This document shows positions 30,177 to 42,082 of a stretch of DNA of 64,000 bases, in pieces. The stretch spans positions 29,745,847 to 29,809,846 of the forward strand of contig JABACO010000001.1 in the NCBI GenBank assembly GCA_013339895.1, in the 5' to 3' direction. Every line of letters begins with the position of its first letter. Position 1 is the stretch's first letter. The stretch comes from Ephydatia muelleri. Taxonomy: Eukaryota; Porifera; Demospongiae; Spongillida; Spongillidae. The notes beneath the pieces were generated by a model, which saw only the letters and a program-made list of their open reading frames with translations, did no database searches and was not told the DNA's origin. The position numbers and the translations under genes were made by a program.

Positions 30177-33105
30177 ATGTCTATGCGCAACAGAATTCGA
30201 TGTCCTAAATGCCAAGAAAATCTGAGCTATTCTCAATACAAACGCCATTCTAACCCTTTGTATTGTAGACCATTGAATTCGCGTTTTTCTAAGGAAGCTG
30301 CTTCTCCGCAAGATCCTGACGGTACTGATGAAGTAGAAGATATGCAAGACACCAGTGCTCAAAATGAAGATCAGCAGGATTCAGATGCGGACTTCGAAGA
30401 TGCTTACGAATGGAATGTTGAGGGTTCTGATGCAGTATCAAGTTTGGAGAACCCAGAGGAAGACGACGAATTACAGGTTGTGGATGAGATTGATATCATA
30501 GAGCAAGAACTTTTTCCACAAGAAGAAGGTGGCTGTGTAAGTACACCTACACCATTGTCTAGCAGTATAGAACTTTCAGTTTCTAACTATCAAGTTGAGG
30601 ATGCGCATGTAGACAAAAACGAGCCATCTTTAAGTTCCCTTGTGCTTCAGCCATTAGCAATGAGTTTGATTTTCTTTCAACTAATGTACAAGGTATCAGA
30701 TAGAGGCATTGAGTTTATTTTAGTTGTTTTCCATTCAATAATAAAAATAATTGCACAGTGTGTAAACAATGAAAAAATCAATTTCCTATTAGTACAACTC
30801 CCTAATAACATATACAAACTGAGAAAAATGTTTGGACACTATAAAAAAGAGTTCGATAAATTTGCTGTGTGCCCTAAATGCCCAGCCTGCCACAGGATCC
30901 CTAGTAGTGCCTCGGCAAATGTAACTTGCACTGTCAAGTCGGAATACACTAGCAAAACTTGTGGGGCAGAGCTTCTTCGGAAAGTTAAATGTGGAAAAAA
31001 GTACAAGTTTGTCCCAAAGAAGATTTACATTTACAACTCACTTAAGCAGTCATTGTCTCAATTATTTCAAAAAAAAAAGATTTTATCACAGACATTGAAC
31101 AATGGAGAACTCGATTGTCTGAAGAAAATGTATTATCAGATGTGTATGATGGCAATGTTTGGAAAGAGCTGTCCAGCCCTGGGCAATTTTTGTCAACACC
31201 ATTCAGCCTTGCATTACGACTAAACATAGACTGGTTTAGGATATATAAACATGTCAACTATAGTGTAGGAACGCTTTACTTAGTCATTGAAAATCTGCCA
31301 CGACACAAAAGATATAATCTTGAGAATATCATTATTGTGGGGTGTATTCCAGGTCCTAATGAACCAAAGCTCACAGTTAACTCAATTTTGAAGCCTCTTA
31401 TTGATGAATTGTTAGAACTCTGGCATGGCGTTTTCATGAAGTCACAGTCTGCATTTGGAATTACATCAGTCCGATGCATGCTAACATCAATTTCTGCTGA
31501 TATTCCAGCAACTCGTAAATTATGTGGGTTTTTTTCTCATAATGCTAGACGAGGTTGCTCAAAATGTTTGAAAGAATTTGTAACTGATCAGTTTAATTCA
31601 AAGCCTGATTATTCAGGTTTTGACAATGCCTCGTAGATTGCAAGAGATCATGCCTCTCATATGCATGTTTTGAATCAGATTAAGCAAAAGAAACTGGGTT
31701 TGGAAAGAACGGCAATACAAAAAGCATGGGGAGTCAGGTACTCAGAACTAGTACGACTACCGTATTTTGATCTTGTTCGCTACCATGTAGTAGATCCAAT
31801 GCACAATCTTCTACTAGGCACTGCTAAGTACATGATGCCTGTTTGGAAAGATGAATCTCTTATATCTAAATCAGACTACCAAAATATGCAGGACACAGTT
31901 GACAGAATTAGGGTCCCATTAAACATTGGCCGCATTCCACACAAAGTAGAGTCTCAAGTATCTTCTCTAACAGCTGATCAGTGGAAGAATTGGGTGCTAA
32001 TCTATTCTATACCTGCACTCTTATCTATTTTATCACAAGAACATTTAGAATGTTGGTCGTTGTTTGTTGAAGCATGCTCTTTCATTCTCAAGCCTATTAT
32101 TAACATTGATGATATCATGGAGGGAGATCGCAAATTAACTCAGTTCTGTAAATGCTACGAGCAGCTGTATGGTAAAAGTAAATGTACACCAAATATGCAC
32201 CTTCATTTGCATTTGAAGCAATGTTTATTTGACTATGGACCAGTTCATTCTTTTTGGTGTTTTCCCTTTGAGCACTACAATGGAATATTTGAAAGTTTCA
32301 ACAAGAACTGGATGTGTCCAGAACTTCAGATAATAACTAAATTTTTAAACTACCAGGATTCAGTGGTCATGATTAAATTGTCATCAGAACAGCCTTGCTT
32401 TGAATGGTTTAGTGATATTAATGATGAAACATCCTACAAAGGATTGATTCAGCAGACAAGTGCTGATCCTAACCTGTTGAACACGCATTCCAGATTTTCA
32501 CTATGCCCAATTGAAGAAATTAATGCAACAAATTGTTTTCTGTGTGAAGCCGTGTCAAAAAAATGTGAAAAACTGTTATTGTTACATGAAGTTGAGTGGC
32601 TTAGGAATGTGTACATGACATTATATCCAACATCAAAGATTACTCATGTCAACATGAGTCATGATGTTTTTCATGAGGCTAACGTTTTCGGTGAAATACA
32701 TTTGTCTGTAAAAGCAAAAGGAAATCACTCACATAGCATAATTGCTTACTGGCCTGAGTCGATTCAAGGAACCATCAATTATCCAGACATTCTGAGTATC
32801 AGGCAGGAGAAATTCAGTATTTTTTTTACCACGTGGTAGGAATAATGCTGCCAGAACAACCAGAGAAGTTTGTATCACATGTGTTTGCTTATGTTCACTG
32901 GTATGAAAAGCATCCTTATTATGATACACAACTGTTTCCATTAAAAGTATTCACTAACATCAAAGAGAAAAATGGATCATCAGTATTCATCCCTCTAAGT
33001 CGGATAATGAATCAATGTGCTGAGTTCAACACTACAATGAAATTTGACTTTGGAATTGACAATGTTCTAGTCTTGTGTCCAGTGAATAGGAAAGTAAAAT
33101 TTTGA
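30177..33105 (+). pseudogene. EnSpm/CACTA transposase (tnp2-like), frame-broken
   Basis: Begins at ATG 30177 with a zinc-binding N-terminus (CPKCQENLSYSQYKRHSNPL), then an acidic linker, a Cys-rich region (CPKCPACHRI ... C ... C) and the core. Core motifs: IIVGCIPGPNEPK (about 31335), RLPYFDLVRYHVVDPMHNLLLGTAKYM (31752-31835, long motif; key D and H in VDPMHN) and TPNMHLHLHLKQC ... FPFEHYNGI (about 32187-32285). These match tnp2-type transposases of EnSpm elements. Frame is lost at A10 (31069-31078), stopped by TAG at 31634-31636 where Trp would fit, and lost again at T8 (32820-32827); the C-terminal piece runs to 33105. Homopolymer positions leave room for sequence error. Confidence 0.85.
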
Positions 33106-33915
33106 TCGTCAATTTTACATGTACATCAGTTGCTATGAACACAGGATGTTTCTGCTGTACAATTGCAAGTAAATTACTTACCAACATTTACAGTAGGTGT
33201 TTATATGGTATATGTACATATGTAAACACTTTTATTGAGACTTTGTAGTGTATGAATAATGCTGTTTGTAACATGCACATTGCGATCGCGAGGCAGCACG
33301 AGAGGAAGTCTGCTGGCCACGGAAAGGGTTCAAAATCCTAAAGCTGACATTACTGCTTTGTTTAATTAAGATAGCTAGCTAGATCAAAGGGCAATCCAAA
33401 TGCTGCTGATCTGGAAACAGATAACATGAAGACATCAAGGATCAGTATTTAGTGACTTTGAAGAACTAGTGTTGTGATGGAAAGCAAATACAAAGTGGAC
33501 CATCGTGCTCATTCAAAGAGATCTAGAGCTGACATCACGTTTCAATAATACCTCAGTAACATCATTTGTATTTGTAGCTGCTTTCTGTAAGCCACAATTG
33601 TGATGAAGCGTTCACATCTCATGCATCTAATTCAGTGTTTCCAGAGTTTGTTGACCGTAACACTCTCATTGCAATGACTATTAATCATTTGATGTATGCC
33701 TAGTGATCTATAGGAAGTAATGACGATTCATTGACAGAATGCAGGTGATGTTATGTTAAGCATTACTCCTCCAAATATGTCATTGCAAAAAGCAAAACGA
33801 TAGTGTACAAAAAAAGTCAATGTTTGTGGTGAAAACAAATGCTTCTTTGCAAAAGAATCCATGGCAACGACAGAACAGGGGTTATAGACTTCCATGGAGA
33901 TTCCCAGTGTGTGGT
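33106..33915. other. Non-coding interior of element 1
   Basis: No gene recognised; leads into the satellite. Confidence 0.3.
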
Positions 33916-33919
33916 GAGA

Positions 33920-36200
33920 GTGTTGCTCAAGGTCACGTGTGAATCCAATGACCCCTATGAGGTGAAAAGGTGTCACTGCATGAAACTCTTAAGGAACATC
34001 TTGTCCCCAAGTAAGGGTGGTGAACTGGACAGGTGTGCTACAAATTGAATTGTACAACTCACCTGTCAAGTGCCACGCCCTCCAAGGTCACGTGAATCCA
34101 ATGACCCCTTTGAGGTGAAAAGGTGTCACTACATGTACATGGAAAGCTTACGGAACATCTTGTCCTCAAGTTATGGTGGTGAACGGGGCAAGTGTGCTAC
34201 AAATTGAATAGCACAACTCACCTGTCAAGTGCCACGCCTTCCAAGGTCACGTGAATCCAATGACCCCTTTGAGGTGAAAAGGTGTCACTACATGAAAAGC
34301 TTAAGGAACATCTTGTCCTCAAGTTATGGTGGTGAACGGGGCAAGTGTGCTACAAATTGAATGTACAACTCACCTGTCAAGTGCCACGCCCCCCAAGGTC
34401 ACGTGAATCCAATGATCCTTTTGAGGAGAAAAGGTTTCACTACATGAAAAGCTTAAGGAACATCTTGTCCTCAAGTTATGGTGGTGAACGGGACAAGTGT
34501 GCTTCAAATTAAATTGTACAACACACCTGTCAAGTGCCACGCCCTCCAAGGTCATGTGAATCCAATGACCCCTTTGAGGTGAAAAGGTGTCACTACATGA
34601 AAAGCTTAAGGAACATCTTGTCCTCAAGTTATGGTGGTGAATGGGGCAAGTGTGCTACAAATTGAATGTACAACTCACCTGTCAAGTGCCACGCCCCCCC
34701 AAGGTCACGTGAATCCAATGACCGTTTTGAGGAGAAAAGGTTTCACTACATGAAAAGCTTAAGGAACATCTTGTCCTCAAGTTATGGTGGTGAACGGGAC
34801 AAGTGTGCTTCAAATTAAATTGTACAACACACCTGTCAAGTGCCACGCCCTCCAAGGTCACGTGAATCCAATGACCCCTTTGAGGTGAAAAGGTGTCACT
34901 ACATGAAAAGCTTAAGGAACATCTTGTCCTCAAGTTATGGTGGTGAACGGGGCAAGTGTGCTACAAATTGAATTGTACAACTCAACTGTCAAGTGCCACG
35001 CCCTCCAAGGTCACGTGAATCCAATGACCCCTTTGAAGTGAAAAGGTGTCACTACATGAAAAGCTTAAGGAACATCTTGTCCTCAAGTTATGGTGGTGAA
35101 CGGGGCAAGTGTGCTACAAATTGAATGTACAACTCACCTGTCAAGTGCCACGCCCTCCAAGGTCACGTGAATCCAATGACCCCTTTGAGGTGAAAAGGTG
35201 TCACTACATGAAAAGCTTAAGGAACATCTTGTCCTCAAGTTATGGTGGTGAACGGGGCAAGTGTGCTACAAATTGAATTGCACAACTCACCTGTCAAGTG
35301 CCACGCCCCCCAAGGTCACGTGAATCCAATGACCCCTTTAAGGTGAAAAGGTGTCACTGCATGAAAAGCTTAAGGAACATCTTGTCCTCAAATTATGGTG
35401 ATGAACGGGGCAAGTGTGCTACGAATTGAATTATACGACTGACCTGTCAAGTGCCACACCCTCCAAGGTCACGTGAATCCAATGACTCCTTTGAGGAGAA
35501 AAGATGTCACTGCATGAAAAGCTTAAGGGACATCTTCTCCTCAGGTGAACGGGGCAAGTGTGCTACAAATTGAATTGTACAACTCACCTGTCAAGTGCCA
35601 CGCCCCCCAAGGTCACGTGAATCCAATGACCCCTTTGAGGAGAAAAGGTGTCACTACTTGAAAAGCTTAAGGAACATCTTGTCCTCAAGTTATGGTGGTG
35701 AACGGGGCAAGTGTGCTACGAATTGAATTATACGACTGACCTGTCAAGTGCCACGCCCTCCAAGGTCACGTGAATCCAATGACCCCTTTGAGGAGAAAAG
35801 ATGTCACTGCATGAAAAGCTTAAGGAACATCTTGTCCTCAGGTGAACGGGGCAAATGTGCTACAAATTGAATTGTACAACTCACCTGTCAAGTGCCACGC
35901 CCTCCAAGGTCACGTGAATCCAATGACCCCTTTGAGGAGAAAAGGTGTCACTATGTGAAAAGCTTTAGGATCATCTTGTCCTCAAGTTATGTGGTGAACG
36001 GGGGCAAGTGTGCTACAAATTGAATTATACACCTGTCAAGTGCCACGCCCTCCAAGGTCACGTGAATCCAATGACTCTTATGAAGTGAAAAGGTGTCATG
36101 TCATTGCATGAAAAGCTTAAGGACCATCAGGTCCTCAAACAGGGCAAGTGTGCTTCAAATTAAATTGTACTACTCACCTGTCAAGTGCCACCACGTGAAT
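33920..36200. repeat. ~152-bp satellite array inside element 1
   Basis: About 15 tandem copies. The core CCAAGGTCACGTGAATCC recurs near 34083, 34243, 34395, 34547, 34700, 34854, 35007, 35159, 35311, 35467, 35609, 35763, 35907 and 36055, a step of about 152 with a few indels. Nearly every unit has the palindrome CACGTG preceded by CCAAGGTCA. Other constant parts: aaaaggtgtcactacatg, agcttaaggaacatcttgtc and aagtgccacgcc. Antisense ORFs of Cys/Ser/His type are artefacts of the array. Confidence 0.95.
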
Positions 36201-36853
36201 CTTATGACTCAAGGTGTACTGCATGGAAAGTCCAAGGAACATCTTGTCTGCAACCTGCTTTGATGCATGGCATGACAGGCTGTAAATTCAACATGCTTGT
36301 TCAACTCCAGTGTTGTACACTACAGTTCACCACCAGACTGGGCCATATGGTCCTAGACCAATACTCGTTAACATAAGCTCCCTGGCGTGGGTTAAAAAAT
36401 GTGATCAAACATGGCCTCCTATAATATAAACCTAACTGCACGTGTTAACACATAACTTTGGCGTAGGGCCTACAGACCACTAGGTCCTTGTCCAAAGTTT
36501 CTATCATTTGGTAAGCTATTATGACATTAAAATACTACCAACGCTTGAAGTTCAACATGTGAACGTTTGAGTCCGTTTATATTACATAGCATAGAGTCTT
36601 ATGATCTACGCTCAATCTCACCTTTGCATGAGACATTCCAGCAGGAAAGAATCCATTTGAATTCACGCGCGCCTGAAATAATAACGATAATACTCACGTG
36701 CATGAGTTGCATAAATTCATTGTTGGACCGTGTTATGAATATGCGCTATGAATAATTGTAGCCCGTGGATTCATGAAATATACCAGGGGATATTTGAAAT
36801 ATGCACTGACCTTATTGGTGGTAAACGCAAAATATGCGCAAAAATATACAGTA
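36201..36853. other. Right subterminal region of element 1
   Basis: The last ~160 bases parallel the right end of element 2 (aataattgtagcccgtggat, aaatataccaggggat, cgcaaaatatgcgcaaaaata). No gene. Confidence 0.6.
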
Positions 36854-36879
36854 GCGTATACTAGGTTTTTTGCACAGTG
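36854..36879 (-). repeat. Element 1 right terminal inverted repeat
   Basis: Reverse complement begins CACTGTGCAAAAAACC and continues TAGTATACGC, matching the left end with about three differences. Confidence 0.85.
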
Positions 36880-36882
36880 CTC

Positions 36883-37565
36883 TGTACTTTTATGTGTGTT
36901 TTTGTATGTGTGTGTACCGAGTACATGCACTTTATTACAGAATGGCTTTGCCAGCAAGCTGTGGAAAGGAGAGAGTTGTAAGCTCTCCCATCTATGTCTG
37001 GGGCAGAGCCCCAAAGGCTAATGTTTCAAGTCCCAGAAATCTGTGATCAAAATCACTTCTCTTATGCATGGTGTAGTTACATTAAATGGTGCTTTGAGTA
37101 GGGCTATTATAATTTCCCTTCTGACAATAGCTTGTTTCCTTGCTTTTACACCACTATTGCTTTGGAATCCTATATACCACCAACTTACTCTTACTTTTGA
37201 TTATGAGATAAGAATGCCACTCCCAGATCTCTGTAATCCAGCACATGCGTTTTTTTCCCCTTCAATAACACAAGCAATATCGCATGAGAGCCAGTAACAC
37301 AATTGCACCAACTTGCTCTCAATACAACCATGTTGCTTTTCTGTGTGTAAGGGTTATGAACTATCTGCCTGTGAAAGAGTGAAAAGAGAGAGTGAACTCT
37401 AGCATGCACTTGCATGGATGGTGCTGAGCAGGGCATATATAATCACACCAGGGGATTGCTGAAAGTGCATGCATGCTCTCTCTACTTGACAGAGTAAAAC
37501 TATGTATGTACTATGCCTACATTTGAGTTGCATGGTGTCTGAGTGTGAAGGTGACTTTATTTGCA
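36883..37565. other. Intergenic
   Basis: No gene. A short hairpin-prone motif ctggggcagagccccaaagg (about 36998-37017) is nearly the same as ctggggcggagccccagaag at about 54319. Confidence 0.4.
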
Positions 37566-37715
37566 TGCCAGAATGGTTTGAGCCATTCTGGCACTACTCT
37601 ATTTGCATTCTATCACGCTGCCGGTTAGTTTATTTGCTTGCCAGAATGGCTCGAGCAATTCTAGCATGGCCAGTTACTTTACTTGTATTGCAGATTGGCT
37701 CAAGTCATTATAGCA
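37566..37715. repeat. Three-hairpin array
   Basis: TGCCAGAATGG-tttgag-CCATTCTGGCA (37566-37593) is a perfect 11-bp stem. Two decayed relatives follow at 37639-37666 and 37688-37715, each preceded by a tttatttgc/actttacttg block. Confidence 0.6.
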
Positions 37716-40457
37716 CATATAGTTAAGGGTACTCTAATATCTATGCAGTTTGAAGCCCAACCCACGTTACATATTCATGTGCTCGGTCACAAAATACAAA
37801 GCTTTACTTGCTGTGGGTTTGTCTACCACGGCAAGCGTTGATGAAAATGATGGTATTCTAATACGTGAAAGTGTGAAGCCTAGGATAAAAGATAAACGTA
37901 TTTTTAACACATACATGTAAGCCAGAAAAATGAACATTGCTCTGAATGATAATAAATAACACACTCGCATACAATCACTGCATGCACGACACCTACCATT
38001 GGAATCTGTGCCTGACCTGAAGCCACTACAGGTGCAACGGCATTAAGATTTCCTTCTGTGTCAGGACTCAATGCAGGTCCCACCAACCGCAGATCCACAT
38101 CCACAAGGGCTTGCTAGGAGGTCATCACCACAATGGTGTGAGGCAGGCTTAGGAAAGACCTACAATGCTATCAGTGGCAGCAGCAGCTTACAAATGTTCT
38201 GCTACTTCAGAATTGGTGAGAAGATACTACCCTTTCACTGTTGAAAGGAGGTGTGACATACATGTAGATAAATAATGTATGGTAACTATATCAGGGATCA
38301 TGTGTAGAAATGGTGTACAAACCGAAATGTTTTGGCCACCAATATGTTTGAAATGATGTGATAGTCGGCGAACATCTGCTTATTCGTGTTGACTGTAGCC
38401 ATCCGTAGGGTGTTTGCATTGTTCGGTACAAAATAATTTCAACCAGAGAACTCACCCAATCCATCACAGCCAGGTTCATTCTCATCTCAAAGGTCTTGAT
38501 ATGGAAGTGGATCCTCTTGGGCAGGTACATGTAGGTTAGTAGCTGGCTGGTGGTTGAGTGACTCCACCCAGTAGGTGTCTCAGCACTACCAAAACAAACA
38601 AGAACGAATAAAAAAATTTCTATACCTATTTTCAAAAAAATGGAACATGACAAAATGAACGAGCAAAGCGGTAGATGAGGTGAGGAGTGCACTTGCATAT
38701 GCACTGGTGGCTGCAGGCATATTGAGAACCTTCCTTTTTGGATGGTAACCTTGCTGCCAGTAGGACTCTCTAGAGACACAGTCATGCACACATGCTCACA
38801 TTCACAAACACAAACACACACGCCCACATGCACAGGCATAAACGAACACACACAACACACTCACACGCACACACACACATGAAAGTGCTTGCTGATGTTC
38901 ATAATCATGAAGCATTCCACAATTCTTCATGCACCAATACAGGTGTACTTAGGTGCTTCTCGCTAAATACTAAGATTTGACAAATGCAAGAAATAAGCAC
39001 ATACCCTTGTCCGAGAGCACAGATGTGTGTCACAGACCTCAGGAGATGCTATTGTGGTGCAGGATTCCTAGAACATCGCTTAGTTTGGTCACCTAGTCAG
39101 TCTCACAGGTGTGAAATAGCCATGGGGGGTGGGTCACGACCATGACAAATGAACAGATGTGTGAGTTCAGCGAGGCATGTCTTGTCCCTAGCACCAGCAG
39201 TATCTGCACAGATCTTCGCCACATTCTCCGGCTGTTTCCAGTGTTGATGCAAGAGCACGCGCAAAAGCATGTCTGAACTTGGATGGAATGAAACGAATTG
39301 TTGGGCACTTTTGGCTGAAAACTTCATCCAGAGTAGGTAGACTGTTAAGGGATGGAGAAGGAAGGGTGGAAGGCTGTGCTTTTAATACATGTATATGCCA
39401 ATACGCGTACGCGCGAAGGCGTAAATACACTTGGATTAAAATAATATTTTAATGTGATGGTGGCCTCGTTTGGGGTAGGGGGGGGGGGGGGGGGGACGAA
39501 TGCACGGGCGTGTGCGTGCCGTGGGATAGCTCTGCTTTGTCTTCAAATGATGAATCATCACACATTTCGGAGGGAAAAAATTGCTATGCAACTGAACCTA
39601 GTTGCTAATCAACTTCGATCTTGCGTGCTACGCAATTTTTAAACAGTAAATTATTCCCTGCTTGGGAAGTATGCTCCGCAAAGGCCTGTCACAGGCGTTT
39701 GCGGCCATATATTTTGTGGACAAAAAGAATGTAATCCGAAAAATTGAAATGATTGCGTAATGCCTATAGCAACGCCCTTGACAACCTGGAGAGCTGCTGG
39801 CACAAAAGACAGGATGGCTACAAGCGCCATTTAAAAGCAGATTACAAAAGAAGCTACAGTTTCCCTATTTTGATGCAAGTCATTAGGGCCAGCAATTCTT
39901 GCCACGGCAAGTTATGGCTGTTGAAAGCGGGTAACCCTCGACGTACCTTTCCTCTTCGAAGTGTGTTTTCCACGTTCCCAACCGATAGAAAGTTTGAATT
40001 CAAGCTAGAAATTAAAGATAACAGAAGGTACGAACTAGTTCTCGTATGTTCTTGTAGCCACGATTTTTTTTACCAGCGATACTTACTGTTGAAGTTTATC
40101 CTGAATTGCGGTATTATTATTTCATTCTTTTAGGAGGAGGCGCCACATTTTGTAGAGCTGCAATCAGTAAGTGCTCTCTATTTATATCGTGGGTACAACG
40201 TTTGGGCCCCTATATATGTGGTTGATTTGGCATCTTACGTCCAACTGGTTGGGAAGATTGGCCCAGATTTATGTAATTTTCGAGGATGTTCGCAATTTAA
40301 TTTGACTTAAGGTCTAATTTGTACGTACTGTTACTATGAAATGATGAGTGTCTCTATACTTTATTATAATTATATGTCAACGATGCACAATACATGTATG
40401 AGATTAAAAGCTAAAAGTTATGATTGAAAAATGCGTATGTAACCGTTATTTGTTTAC
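37716..40457. other. Largely unassigned, with exon-like fragments on minus
   Basis: Three minus-strand stretches look like splice-bounded exons. About 38115-37997: VDVDLRLVGPALSPDTEG, donor GTAGGT. About 38584-38453: TPTGWSHSTTSQLLTYMYLP, acceptor after tttggtag, donor GTGAGT. About 39345-39190: LPTLDEVFSQKCPTIRFIPS, after ccttaacag. I cannot assign them; the last faintly resembles the start of reverse transcriptase polyproteins seen in sponges. CA-rich ORFs near 38790-38890 and a G run at 39478-39495 are not genes. Confidence 0.3.
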
Positions 40458-40589
40458 CTCCTCTTTCCCGCCAATTATCCTGAATCCAAATCCCGATACC
40501 TGGCATATGAGGCGCACCTCCAGCAAAGTGAAGGGCTCCACCCCCTGGTCCCCAGACACGTTGTCCCCTAGATCGTAGTTGGGCAGCTC
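40458..40589 (-). pseudogene. MAGI-like gene, PDZ exon C
   Basis: 132-bp exon bounded by ctctag| acceptor and |GTAAAC donor. Encodes ELPNYDLGDN ... FTLLEVRL then the PDZ start GFGFRIIGGKEE. The exon itself is intact. It lies downstream, on the same strand, of exons A and B, in the order expected of a MAGI scaffold, where successive PDZ domains follow the WW pair. The rest of this PDZ was not found. Confidence 0.6.
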
Positions 40590-40639
40590 CTAGAGGGTCA
40601 CACGGCACACATGCGATGAAATGGGGTATGTCACATGGT

Positions 40640-40800
40640 AACATGGTACTCATGTCACAGGTCACAAAGCAGCGCCAAACAAAAGTAAGACTCGTATGGC
40701 ACACATGGTCATGTGATACATCACACATGGTCATGTGATTCATCACATGAGGTCATGTGATACATCCATCACATAGGGTCATGTGATACGTCAGGTAGCA
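40640..40800. repeat. ggtcatgtgatacatcacat repeat
   Basis: About five short imperfect tandem copies between MAGI-like exons. Confidence 0.7.
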
Positions 40801-40822
40801 GTCCCCACACGGCTCATCTTAC

Positions 40823-41018
40823 CTCAATGGCTGGCCTTATGACCCCAAAGTTGGCTTGGTTCCCCTTGGGGCACCTCTTGAGCACAGAGACCACATCACT
40901 GTGAAGGTAGTTGTGCACTGACTCTCCGTTCACCTCCATGATGATGTCTCCCTAACGTAGCTGGGCACACCGAGGATGGTCCATGATCTGCTTGACCACT
41001 GGACCCCTGGTGATTCCC
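40823..41018 (-). pseudogene. MAGI-like gene, PDZ exon B with nonsense codon
   Basis: Exon bounded by cctcctccag| and |GTAAGA. Encodes the second half of a PDZ domain: GPVVKQIMDHPRCAQLR, then GDIIMEVNGESVHNYLHSDV and VSVLKRCPKGNQANFGVIR. The pattern VKQI-D--RC--L--GDII-EVN is characteristic of a MAGI PDZ. A TAG (40952-40954, minus) replaces the residue before GDII, where Glu is usual, so one G-to-T change would explain it. Confidence 0.7.
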
Positions 41019-41028
41019 CTGGAGGAGG

Positions 41029-41100
41029 AGGGAGGGAGGGAGAGAGGGAGGGAGGGAGGGAGGGAGGGAGGGAGGGAGGGAGGGAGGGAGGGAGGGAAGG
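41029..41100. repeat. (GGGA)n microsatellite
   Basis: About 17 GGGA/GAGG units in the intron between MAGI-like exons A and B. Confidence 0.95.
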
Positions 41101-41408
41101 ATATGGATGAAGAGAAGAACAAGAAACAAGAAGGGTCAGTTGAGCTAAATAACCATTGGTATGCAGTGCAGTGTTAACAATTCTCCAGTGTAAATAGAGG
41201 TTTAAAAGCATTTACACCAGCGCTTGCTGATGGAGGGGTAGATCATGTGAGCTATGGAGGAGGGGCAGATCATGTGACCTAAGGGGGAGGGGTTGAGCCA
41301 AGGACTAGTGTAAGGCACAAAGACAAGCCACACACATAGATTGACAGAGGTTTAAGTTATCTCAGGCACAAAACAAGGAACAAAAAGAAGGTGGCCAGAT
41401 ATACTAAC

Positions 41409-42082
41409 CTAGAGAAAACAAGTGGTCCTTTCACGATGTTGATACTCATGCAACCTATCCATCACGGCATGCTGGAACGTGTTGCCAGGCTCCGCCCCTG
41501 TAAGGGGGCAGCTTGTCGTCCTGGTAGTCTGGCAGAGGGTATCCCCTCCGCTCCTCCAGCGTGACAGTGGAGCCCATGGGGATGCTCTTGAAGAGGTCCA
41601 CCACCTTGTGGTGGTTGTAGGTCAGGACCGATATCCCGTTGATGTACACGATGACGTCCCCGACCTGAAGTCGACCATATTTGTCCGCCGCGCTCCCTTT
41701 TTGGATGGTTATTATTTGGAGTAGCTCCCCGGGGCGGTATCCTCCGATGATGGTGAAACCGAAACCGGCAGCCATCTTGAGCAAGGTGCTTGACCACCTC
41801 CCCCTGAAGATCCGCCTCCAGGTCCTGCTCCCCTCCCTCCATCATCATTTCTCCCGGGTAACCCCCCCTGATTGCCGGGGTAATCCCGCCTCCGGCCACT
41901 GGGCTGCTGCCTCCGCCTCCCTCTGCTTCTCCAGGGCCGCCGCCAATTGCATGGAGGGCCGGGCTCGGAGAGGGGGCGGGGCACCACGGGTGTCATCGGG
42001 ACGCTGCGGGAGCTGTGCCCCAGCGTAGCGTCTCTTGGCCTCCGTGACTGGATTCTCGTACTGGGTGACACGATTGATGTGG
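41409..42082 (-). pseudogene. MAGI-like gene, WW-PDZ exon A, frame-broken
   Basis: Acceptor ctcccaacag| at 42083; donor |GTTAGT at 41408. Encodes, in order: the second half of a WW domain (HINRVTQYENPVTEAKRR); a Pro/Arg/Ala-rich linker; a complete PDZ (GFGFTIIGGYRPGELLQI ... GDVIVYINGISVLTYNHHKV ... TLEERRGYPLP); and the start of the next PDZ (SINIVKGPLVFS). WW followed by GFGFTIIGG and RGYPLP points to MAGI, a junctional membrane-associated scaffold. The reading frame changes at least three times, two of them near C runs (41862-41868, 41800-41804). No guanylate kinase or first WW exon lies upstream within the window. Confidence 0.75.

Larger units (their letters stand above)
27378..36879 (+). 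mobile_element. EnSpm/CACTA DNA transposon, 9.5 kb (element 1)
   Basis: Left end CACTGTGCAAAAAACTGG (27378) and right end CCTAGG-less ...CTAGGTTTTTTGCACAGTG (36879) are inverted repeats over about 26 bases, including the inner TATACGC. Both flanks carry CTC (27375-27377, 36880-36882), the 3-bp duplication expected of this superfamily. Subterminal repeats of the tatttTGCGTATA type occur at both ends. Inside are a tnp2-like transposase gene on plus, a divergent multi-exon gene on minus, a nested MITE, a TG microsatellite and a large satellite array. Confidence 0.85.

Noticed and set aside
34370..34933. Minus-strand Cys/Ser/His ORFs of ~84 residues occurring twice
   Set aside because: The same satellite monomers translated; repeats of the array and not a gene family.
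33920..36200. CRISPR-like array
   Set aside because: Units are contiguous ~152-bp satellite monomers without unique spacers, in a eukaryotic transposon.
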